Assembly (NCBI GenBank): GCA_050256555.1
Contig: JBBWWC010000288.1
Coordinates: 1-20,508 of the forward strand
DNA from: UBA1146 sp050256555
GTDB taxonomy: Bacteria; Planctomycetota; UBA8108; UBA1146
Direction of reading: 5' to 3'
DNA: 20,508 bases
Shown here: in pieces, positions 14,406 to 20,508 of the stretch
Layout of the letters: each line of letters starts with the position of its first letter
Numbering within the stretch: the first letter of the stretch is position 1
The notes under the pieces: generated by a model
Told to the model about the DNA's origin: nothing
The model's input: the letters and a program-made list of their open reading frames with translations, nothing else
Database searches by the model: none
Translations under genes and position numbers: made by a program

Positions 14406-17003
14406 ATGCGATTGATCCATCCAACATCCATCATCTCGCTTCTCATCTCGCTTCTTCTCTGTTCGCCGACGCTTCTCTGGGCACAGAACGGAGATCGATC
14501 CGGCGAAACCCAGAATGAAAACTGGCGCCAATGGGATGTTCCACCGGCTCCGGTACTGACACCCGAACAAGCGCTTCAATCCTTCCAGGTCGCTCCCGGT
14601 TTCCATGTCGAGCTGGTGGCCAGCGAACCGCAGGTGGTCGACCCCATCGCCATCGCTTGGGACGAAAAAGGACGGCTATGGGCCGTCGAACTACGCGCTT
14701 ACATGCGCACTGTCGAAGGAGCAGGAGAAACCGATCCTCTCGGCCAGGTAGTAGTGCTGGAAGATAAAGATGGAGATGGATACTACGAAGACAGCACCGT
14801 GTTTCTCGATCGCCTCGTGAGCCCGCGCGCCATCGCCATCGTCGAAGGCGGAGTGCTGGTCGCCGAGCCTCCCCACCTCTGGTACTGCCAGGATCTCGAC
14901 GGCGATCTTCGCAGTGATCGACGCACGGAAGTGGCACGCTACGGCGACCCCAACCCCGATGTGGTGGAGCACACCGAAAGTTCCTTGCTGCGCACCGTCG
15001 ACAACTGGTTCTACAACTCCAAGAGCAGCCGCCGCTTTCGTTTCGATGTGGTCGACGGCAAACCAACAGCCACTTTCGATTCGACCGCCTTTCGTGGCCA
15101 ATGGGGTCTTACCCAGGACGATCAAGGGAGGCTCTACTTCAACCACAACTCGACCTGGATCCTCGCCGATCCACTTCCGACGGAACTACTGCTTCGAAAT
15201 CCCCACTGCGGAAAATCGGTCGGACAGCCGAGTCGCTCCGGTCACCGGGTGATCAGTGACGAATCAACCTGGCCGGTACGGATGAACACCGGTATCAATC
15301 GCGGCTACCAGCCCGGGATGCTGAGAGAAGATGGTCGACTACGTCGCAACACATCGGCAGCCGGCTTGACCATCTTCCGTAGCCACCGCTGGGGCGACGA
15401 CTGGAACGGAGTCGCATTCGTCGCCGAGACGACAGGCAACCTGGTCGCTGCGTTCCGCATGCAAGAACAAGGCTCTCGTCTCACCGGCGAACAGTTAACT
15501 TTTTCCCATGATCAATATGGTCAGCAGGCTTTCCTCGCCTCCACCGACGAGAGATTCCGACCGGTCGATGTCGAGGTCGGTCCCGACGGCAACCTCTACG
15601 TTGTCGACATCTATCGTGGTGTCGTCCAGCACCGCCAGTTCGTCACCTCTTATCTACGCAAGCAGGTCGAAGAACGAAAACTGGAACAGCCCATCGGACT
15701 CGGTCGCATCTGGCGCGTCGTCGCCGATGAAGAAGAATCCCAGATCGAACCGCTAGGACTTCTCGCCGGAGAAGCGGGACGCGTCCAGGCCATCCACCAT
15801 CCGGTCGGCTGGGTCCGTGACACGGCGCAACGGCTGCTGGTCGAAGCGGGAAGTTCGGCACCGGTCAAAGAGTTGAAACAACTCGCCAGTTCCATCAATT
15901 CATTAGCGACTGGTCGACTTCATGCCCTGTGGACCTTGAGTGGGTTGGGAGCGCTGGATAGCGAAATCCTCTCCCGCGCACTGCAGGATCCGGAAGAGCT
16001 GGTTCGGCGCGCCGCCTGTCGGATCATTGCGGAGCCGACTCCGATCGCAGAGGCCGATGTCGCTGCACTAGTCGCAGCACTGGCTGACAATACGACGGAT
16101 CTTTCCGAGATCGAGAAAGTTCATCGCCTGATGGCTCTCGGGGCTTTCCCTGATCATCCCGAGGCGTTTGCCGCAGTGCTCGAGATGCTCCGCCGGGATG
16201 GCACCAATCCGCACATCCGACTGGCAGCCCTGAGCGGCTGGAAGGATTATCAGATCGAAAGGATCGGGCGCTTTTTTGGTGACTCCATCGCGCCCTTCGC
16301 CGGTCGCGAAGCACTGCTGCGAGAAACCACGCGATCAGCACTCCGTGCTCACCCATCCTCACTCGGTCTACTGCTCGATTCTCTCGATGATCTCAATTCT
16401 TCCGATCCACGACTGGCAGCGATCCTCGGTGGAATCAAGATCACCGCTGAAGACAAGCGCTGGAAAGCACCGGTACTGGCGGTCATCCCACCAGTACTTA
16501 TGCGTAAGGATCTGGCCGATTCAGTGACCAAGGATGCGCAATCCATCATCGCACGCCTGACCTTTGATCCATCGTCGTTACCCGAGGTGACCCCCTGGAC
16601 CGAAGCGCAACGGCGACTGGCCAGTCGCGGAGCCGCCGCCTTCGCCTCTTCCTGCGCACTATGTCATGGTCCTGCGGGAAGCGGGCAACCCGGCCTCGGC
16701 CCATCACTGATCGACAGTCCGTGGTTACTCGGCGAGGAAAGTGTCCCGATCCGGCTGGTCCTCGATGGACTCACCGGTCCCGTCGAAGTCGACGGAGAAA
16801 TCTGGGATATCACGATGCCTGGGCATCGTGAGAATCCACTCCTCGATGATGAAGGGATTGCTGCCGTACTGACCTGGGCACGACGCCAGTGGGGTCACGG
16901 AGCCGACCCCATCGATCCGAAAACAGTCACTGAACTGCGGCGTTTGACCGCCGACCAGATCCTGCCGTGGACTGTCGAAACGCTGAAGGGAGATCCACGA
17001 TGA
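14406..17003 (+). CDS. PVC-type propeller/HEAT protein with C-terminal cytochrome c domain
   Basis: This large secreted protein (865 residues) belongs to the planctomycete membrane-bound dehydrogenase-like family with a haem-binding CxxCH tail. A signal peptide spans about 1-26 (ends LLWA). A propeller-like domain (about 35-435) begins PGFHVELVASEPQVVDPIAI and includes AWDEKGRLWAVELRAYM, LEDKDGDGYYEDSTVFLD and PDGNLYVVDIYRGVVQHRQF. Alpha-helical HEAT-like repeats follow (about 465-710), for example HALWTLSGLGALDSEILSRA. The C-terminal cytochrome has CALCH (750-754), and a possible axial Met is in ITMPGHRENP. The fold suggests oxidation of a sugar or alcohol with electrons passed to haem, but the substrate is unknown. 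The ATG lies two bases after the Mpo1-like stop, and the stop overlaps the DUF1080 gene start by ATGA. Confidence 0.9.
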   Translation: MRLIHPTSIISLLISLLLCSPTLLWAQNGDRSGETQNENWRQWDVPPAPVLTPEQALQSFQVAPGFHVELVASEPQVVDPIAIAWDEKGRLWAVELRAYMRTVEGAGETDPLGQVVVLEDKDGDGYYEDSTVFLDRLVSPRAIAIVEGGVLVAEPPHLWYCQDLDGDLRSDRRTEVARYGDPNPDVVEHTESSLLRTVDNWFYNSKSSRRFRFDVVDGKPTATFDSTAFRGQWGLTQDDQGRLYFNHNSTWILADPLPTELLLRNPHCGKSVGQPSRSGHRVISDESTWPVRMNTGINRGYQPGMLREDGRLRRNTSAAGLTIFRSHRWGDDWNGVAFVAETTGNLVAAFRMQEQGSRLTGEQLTFSHDQYGQQAFLASTDERFRPVDVEVGPDGNLYVVDIYRGVVQHRQFVTSYLRKQVEERKLEQPIGLGRIWRVVADEEESQIEPLGLLAGEAGRVQAIHHPVGWVRDTAQRLLVEAGSSAPVKELKQLASSINSLATGRLHALWTLSGLGALDSEILSRALQDPEELVRRAACRIIAEPTPIAEADVAALVAALADNTTDLSEIEKVHRLMALGAFPDHPEAFAAVLEMLRRDGTNPHIRLAALSGWKDYQIERIGRFFGDSIAPFAGREALLRETTRSALRAHPSSLGLLLDSLDDLNSSDPRLAAILGGIKITAEDKRWKAPVLAVIPPVLMRKDLADSVTKDAQSIIARLTFDPSSLPEVTPWTEAQRRLASRGAAAFASSCALCHGPAGSGQPGLGPSLIDSPWLLGEESVPIRLVLDGLTGPVEVDGEIWDITMPGHRENPLLDDEGIAAVLTWARRQWGHGADPIDPKTVTELRRLTADQILPWTVETLKGDPR

Positions 17004-18133
17004 GGTATCTACTGCTGATCGTCGTCATCCTTGCGATGATTGCCACCAACTCAACGATCTCTGCCAGGTCCGACGATAACGACACATCGAAACCACAGTG
17101 GGAATCCCTGCTACCACCAGCCGATCTGTCGGGCTGGAAGATCCTCGGTGGGACCGCCAAATACATCATCGAGGACTCGATGATCATCGGGCAATCGACC
17201 CCCAACAGTCCCAACACCTGGCTCATCACTGAGCGCCAGTTTGGCGATTTCGAACTGGAATATGAGTTCCGCTGTAACCCTTCTCTCAACTCAGGAGTCC
17301 AGATCCGCAGTGAAGCCAACGGTGGCAGCGCTCGAGGATTCCAGGTCGAAATCGATGTCGACGACAAACGAAAGCGCTTCTGGAGTGCCGGACTCTATGA
17401 AGAAGGAGACCGTGGCTGGATCGATGGCCTCAAGGACAACCCTGAAGCGCGCGCCGCTCACAAACCACACGACTGGAACCATGTCCGAGTGGTGGCGGTC
17501 GGCGCCCATATGCAAACCTGGCTCAACGGCGTAGCCGCAGCAGAAGTATTCGACACCCGTCGCCTCAGTGGTTTCATCGGGCTTCAGGTTCACGGTGTTG
17601 GAAACCGCAAGGAGCCACTGGAGATTCGCTGGCGCGCACTGCGCATCCGAGATCTCGGATCGCATCACTGGAGCCCGATGACCCTTCCGCCCCTAAGCGG
17701 TGGAGTCGCACAAATAAATTTGCCCGAGGATTGCCGCACCTTCCGGGTCGATCTCTCCCGCAACGATGATGACGGAGCTGTCCAGTTCAACTGGAAACAA
17801 AACCAGATCGAGTTGACCAACGATAAAATCCGCTACTCCTACCAGGGTGAGTCCAAACCGACCGGCGAGTCATCTGGTGGCGGCGGAAGTGCCGAATTCA
17901 AAGGTCGATACCAGGTCTTCAGCGGCGATGAAACCTCCACCACCCTGGTATTGGGCGATGGATCCTCCCGTTTACGCTGGTTGGGCCCGGGCCCGGTTGT
18001 GGATGGTCGAATCGTGCTCAGCGGCCAACGATCACGAATCCTGAGCTTCGATGCTCTGGTCCGGGCGGAAACTGCAAAAAAGACACAAGATGAGGCCCCG
18101 GAAGCCGTTGCACCGGGAAATCGTCCCCGGTAG
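17000..18133 (+). CDS. DUF1080 (3-keto-disaccharide hydrolase-type) secreted protein
   Basis: This is a 377-residue exported protein. The ATG at 17000 is chosen because it overlaps the previous stop (ATGA), has GAAGGGAG upstream, and opens a signal peptide (about 1-22, ending STISA). The in-frame GTG at 16967 would put 11 polar residues before it. The DUF1080 concanavalin-like domain covers about 33-219, with LPPADLSGWKILGG, FGDFELEYEFRCNPSLNSGVQIRS, HDWNHVRVVAVG and GFIGLQVHG. Related proteins hydrolyse 3-keto-glycosides or bind glycans. The C-terminal 155 residues have no domain I recognise. They include a Gly/Ser-rich linker ESSGGGGSAEF and a likely beta-rich end. The neighbouring dehydrogenase-like cytochrome could form the keto sugar and this enzyme cleave it, which is inference. 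Confidence 0.86.
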   Translation: MRYLLLIVVILAMIATNSTISARSDDNDTSKPQWESLLPPADLSGWKILGGTAKYIIEDSMIIGQSTPNSPNTWLITERQFGDFELEYEFRCNPSLNSGVQIRSEANGGSARGFQVEIDVDDKRKRFWSAGLYEEGDRGWIDGLKDNPEARAAHKPHDWNHVRVVAVGAHMQTWLNGVAAAEVFDTRRLSGFIGLQVHGVGNRKEPLEIRWRALRIRDLGSHHWSPMTLPPLSGGVAQINLPEDCRTFRVDLSRNDDDGAVQFNWKQNQIELTNDKIRYSYQGESKPTGESSGGGGSAEFKGRYQVFSGDETSTTLVLGDGSSRLRWLGPGPVVDGRIVLSGQRSRILSFDALVRAETAKKTQDEAPEAVAPGNRPR

Positions 18134-18136
18134 ACT
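18108..18136 (+). promoter_or_regulatory. Weak candidate promoter for the bL34 gene
   Basis: TTGCAC (18108-18113) and TAGACT (18131-18136) are separated by 17 bases. The -10-like box includes the DUF1080 stop codon. Transcription would begin near 18143, about 26 bases before the bL34 ATG. The boxes match the consensus at only three and four of six positions. The spacer holds a CCGGG/CCCGG inverted repeat. A separate promoter would make sense for a ribosomal protein gene behind an enzyme operon. Confidence 0.3.
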
Positions 18137-18168
18137 CCTGACTTCGATCACACACTACGGAGGACGTA

Positions 18169-18306
18169 ATGAAGGTCAAGATTCGCAAGAGCGGCATCAA
18201 GCGCAAGAAGCAGGGCTTCCGTGCCCGGATGCGCACCAAAGCTGGCCGTAAGCAAATCAATGCTCGCCGTCGTCGGGGCAGTTCCCGCATGACTGCTTGG
18301 GGCTAA
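18169..18306 (+). CDS. rpmH: Ribosomal protein bL34
   Basis: This 45-residue, very basic protein reads MKVKIRKSGIKRKKQGFRAR followed by MRTKAGRKQINARRRRGSSR and MTAWG. The core KRKKQGFRARMRTKAGRKQINARRRRG is the bL34 signature (family form KRKRxHGFRARMxTxxGRKVLxRRRxKGR). bL34 is a small subunit-independent component of the 50S ribosome. The start is well supported by GGAGGA (18159-18164) four bases upstream. Oddities: the N-terminus lacks the common RTxQPS motif, and the tail SSRMTAWG replaces the usual KRLS ending. The gene sits 35 bases after a DUF1080 gene and is followed by a repeat and a convergent ATPase, not by rnpA. It is too short for many gene callers. Confidence 0.88.
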   Translation: MKVKIRKSGIKRKKQGFRARMRTKAGRKQINARRRRGSSRMTAWG

Positions 18307-18340
18307 ACGCTTCCAACGTTCGTGAGATCCGTCCGGCCCG

Positions 18341-18400
18341 ATTCCAGCCGGCTCTATTCCAGCCGGCTCTATTCCAGCCGGCCCGATTCCAGCCGGCCCT
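18341..18400. repeat. Four tandem 15-bp repeats with a palindromic core
   Basis: ATTCCAGCCGGC followed by TCT, TCT, CCG and CCT forms four abutting units (18341, 18356, 18371, 18386). Partial similarity (CCGGCCCG) extends just upstream. The first two units contain the self-complementary core AGCCGGCT and the last two AGCCGGC. It lies between the convergent bL34 and MinD-like genes, 34 bases after the bL34 stop. The minus strand frame would give a GWNRA/GIEPA pentapeptide repeat, but no plausible gene contains it. The rest of the gap (18401-18455) shows nothing recognisable. Confidence 0.9.
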
Positions 18401-18455
18401 GCGCAAATAATCCCGTAAGACTCCCGCAAATCTCCAGCTGAATATGAGTGCTTCA

Positions 18456-19286
18456 CTATTGCTGGAGGATGTCACGGACCCTATCGAGAAGGGCGCCATC
18501 TCCATCGGTGCTGGCCGGAGGATGGTCGAGAATGTAACGGGCGACTTCACGAATCGATCGAGCCGCATTGGATTGTGGTTCGTGAAGAACTACCGGTCGA
18601 CTCGACTCGACAGATTCCGGGACCGCCGAATCCTGCAGGACACACCCGCCCCACATCAAAGGATCCTTGCAGTAGCCTTCCAGATGATCGAAGAGCCGTC
18701 TGCCCTCCAGTTCATCCACGACCTGATTGGGAACCAGCCACCGATAAGGAGCGGGCGAAACCACTTCAAGAACCTTGAGCATCACTGTTGCATCTCTTCG
18801 AGCCAGCGGCTCTCGGTTGGTCACCACCACCGTTTCTCCGGCGAACTGGCAGAAACGAATCACATTCCAGTCGAGTCCAGCACCGGTATCAAAGACCGCC
18901 ATGTCTGCCTGGCCAGAGAGCTCTTGTAGCATTCCCAGTAAACGCTCCTGGTGATCAGGCTCCAGTACTGCGAGATCAGAGGATCCAATATCGCCCGGCA
19001 AGAAAAACAGTCGTCCCGTATCGGAATCTTCACGGCGTTTCCATTCGGCCGGATCCACTTCGACGAGAGCAGATTCAAGACTGCACTTTCCATCGATGAC
19101 CGACTTCATGGTGCTCTGTCCCTTGACGCCAAGCAGAATATCGGCATTGGCCAGCCCAAGATCGGCATCGATCAGAATCACGCGCTTTCCCATTCGCGCC
19201 CATTCGATGGCGGAACTGACAGCTACATGTGTCTTTCCGACACCACCCTTGCCGCTGGTGATGGCGATCATTCTGAGACCTGACAT
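18456..19286 (-). CDS. MinD/FlhG-family P-loop ATPase
   Basis: This is a 276-residue MinD/ParA-type ATPase from the ATG at 19286, chosen for AAGGAGAG seven bases upstream and because the family begins right there (MSGLRMIAITSGKGGVGKT). A longer frame from a TTG at 19367 has no support. Features are the deviant Walker A SGKGGVGKT (11-19), DADLGLANADILLG (40-53, the form typical of FlhG/YlxH and MinD), and AVFDTGAGLD (130-139). Dimerising ATPases of this group place flagella, septa or other machines. The C-terminal end is charged, and an amphipathic membrane-targeting helix is uncertain. No flhF, flagellar or min gene is in the window, so the cargo is unknown. It lies 117 bases downstream of the M64 peptidase gene. 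Confidence 0.85.
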   Translation of the reverse strand: MSGLRMIAITSGKGGVGKTHVAVSSAIEWARMGKRVILIDADLGLANADILLGVKGQSTMKSVIDGKCSLESALVEVDPAEWKRREDSDTGRLFFLPGDIGSSDLAVLEPDHQERLLGMLQELSGQADMAVFDTGAGLDWNVIRFCQFAGETVVVTNREPLARRDATVMLKVLEVVSPAPYRWLVPNQVVDELEGRRLFDHLEGYCKDPLMWGGCVLQDSAVPESVESSRPVVLHEPQSNAARSIREVARYILDHPPASTDGDGALLDRVRDILQQ

Positions 19287-19403
19287 GTCAGCCTCTCCTT
19301 CTGTTCTCTCAACGCGGTTCTCTGGCAAAACACACAGCACGACCTGAGCTTCTTCGTAACAATTCAAATCTAACTTCGTCGCAGCGCTTTTATCCTGTGC
19401 GAA

Positions 19404-20508
19404 TCAAGGACGAACTTCCACCCACCACTCGAGTTCCTGGGTCAATAGTCCCGCATCGTCTCGTAGCACCCAACGTGTCGGATCCTTGACGGTGCAACGA
19501 ACCCTGTGCCAGCCCAGTTCCAGATCCTTGGCACGGAGCTGAGCGGCCTGAACCATCTTTCCGGTCGGATCCACACCACTCTGGGATCTTCTCCACTGCT
19601 CGCCGAGGCGCTGATCCTTAACCGCCGTACCACGTCCGGGACCACTCGAGGTGGCACCAGGCCGCTGGAGACCGAACGACAGGACTCTCCAGACCACTTC
19701 CAGATCATGAGTTCTCGGCTGCAGAGTCCATACCTTGAGGATGGTTTCTTCCTTCTCCGCTTTGCTCAGGACCAGGTCTCCCGGTTCAGGCTCGGCTCGA
19801 TCGATGGGACGTACCTGTCGATAAATCACCTTCACCATGTGCTCCATGCACACGACACAGAAACCGCTGTTGTCTCGCATCATGCAAGAAACCTGGGGCC
19901 GCCAAACGTGGAAGGGCTTGCGGTCACCACCCTCGAACATCCCCACCTTGCTGCCATTCCACCAGCGATCCTCGGCATCGATCCATTCCTGCCAGATCAG
20001 TTGTGATTCCACTTCATCACGATCACTCCCGTGCATCAAATTCGGTGGCGCTGCCCGAGTGGGCACGATGGCATCTCTTGTTGGTGGCGGTTGTTTGTCA
20101 GGGTCTTGTCCCGGCTCGTAATCGTATTCGTCATGAAGGCCACCCAGCGAATGGCCAACTTCATGATTGACCAGTCCGAGCGCCCCTTTCGGCAAACTTG
20201 CCACCCCTCCTCCACCGGTCGCCACTCCGGCAGCATCGTTGGCGATCACCACGGTCTGGCGATCCTGGCCTGCTTCTCCCAGTCCGGCAAGAATCCCGAA
20301 CACGTTGCCACCATTGGAGGTCAAAACGTCATACCGAACCATGCAACCCAGGGCAGTGTCCTTGACGATCTCGCCAGGCTCACGAGAAACACCCATGTCT
20401 TTCGATTGGAGATGTACGGCATTCACGTTGAAGTACTGTTCATATTCTCGATAAGGATCAACCGACATGAGGATTTTTTCGCAAGCCTTGGCATGGTTCA
20501 AAAATGCT
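19404..20508 (-). CDS. M64 (IgA peptidase)-type zinc metallopeptidase (5' partial)
   Basis: The frame is open to the right edge (codons for Ala-Phe precede the TTG at 20501), so the N-terminus and any signal peptide are missing. At least 367 residues are visible. The catalytic site is NHEVGHSLGGLHDEYDY (about 114-130 of the visible part), the HExxHxxxxxHDEY form of M64 peptidases. Family-typical flanks are YFNVNAVHLQSKDMGVS upstream, and PNLMHG and SCMMRDNSGFCVVCMEHM downstream, the last with several cysteines. A C-terminal region of about 120 residues looks beta-rich and may be a binding domain. Such enzymes are normally exported, and the substrate here is unknown. The stop is TGA at 19404-19406. 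Confidence 0.88.
   Translation of the reverse strand, partial: AFLNHAKACEKILMSVDPYREYEQYFNVNAVHLQSKDMGVSREPGEIVKDTALGCMVRYDVLTSNGGNVFGILAGLGEAGQDRQTVVIANDAAGVATGGGGVASLPKGALGLVNHEVGHSLGGLHDEYDYEPGQDPDKQPPPTRDAIVPTRAAPPNLMHGSDRDEVESQLIWQEWIDAEDRWWNGSKVGMFEGGDRKPFHVWRPQVSCMMRDNSGFCVVCMEHMVKVIYRQVRPIDRAEPEPGDLVLSKAEKEETILKVWTLQPRTHDLEVVWRVLSFGLQRPGATSSGPGRGTAVKDQRLGEQWRRSQSGVDPTGKMVQAAQLRAKDLELGWHRVRCTVKDPTRWVLRDDAGLLTQELEWWVEVRP

Noticed and set aside
14443..15066. Minus-strand open frame of 207 codons
   Set aside because: Antisense to the propeller domain of the cytochrome protein; Arg/Cys-rich translation typical of a shadow.
18341..18400. Possible CRISPR array
   Set aside because: Units abut with no spacers, are only 15 bp, and no cas gene is present.
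18148..18456. Minus-strand open frame with GIEPA/GWNRA pentapeptide repeats
   Set aside because: It arises from reading the 15-bp DNA repeat and the antisense of rpmH; it has no ribosome site and no family resemblance.

Overview
The window is gene-dense bacterial DNA with short intergenic gaps and no rRNA, tRNA, insertion sequence or CRISPR array that I can see. The families point to Planctomycetota (PVC superphylum). They include a secreted di-haem oxidoreductase with N-terminal dockerin-like Asp/Asn repeats and the linker style common in that phylum, a long PVC-type propeller/HEAT/CxxCH cytochrome protein, a DUF1080 protein, and a fused gamma/alpha 2-oxoacid:ferredoxin oxidoreductase. This assignment is inferred from protein families, not from a marker-gene search.

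Layout, left to right. (1) 2-793 (+): the C-terminal GTPase part of FtsY, cut by the window edge. Its stop overlaps tail-to-tail with a minus-strand lipoprotein metalloprotease (790-2082). (2) 2212-5033 (-): promoter, dockerin/di-haem oxidoreductase, second di-haem oxidoreductase, strong intrinsic terminator. This is a self-contained two-gene redox operon. (3) 5117-5914 (-): a TauE/SafE permease, divergent from korAB (6061-8882, +), a ferredoxin-dependent 2-oxoacid oxidoreductase. (4) 8939-13868 (-): a tightly packed four-gene operon, transcribed ROK sugar kinase, NagA deacetylase, TldD, TldE. It couples amino-sugar use with a peptidase pair. (5) 14053-18306 (+): Mpo1-like membrane protein, PVC-type cytochrome, DUF1080 protein and, unexpectedly, the gene for ribosomal protein bL34. 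A 15-bp tandem repeat follows. (6) 18456-20508 (-): a MinD/FlhG-like ATPase and, upstream of it, an M64-type metallopeptidase cut by the right edge.

Genes are often translationally coupled: ATGA stop/start overlaps occur at 3446, 7845, 11731, 12921 and 17000, and TAG-ATG abuts at 10279/10280. No defence system, mobile element or plainly new multi-gene machine is evident. The least ordinary items are the ROK-NagA-TldD-TldE operon, the paired di-haem enzymes with a dockerin-like module on one, and the displaced, divergent bL34 gene followed by palindromic repeats.
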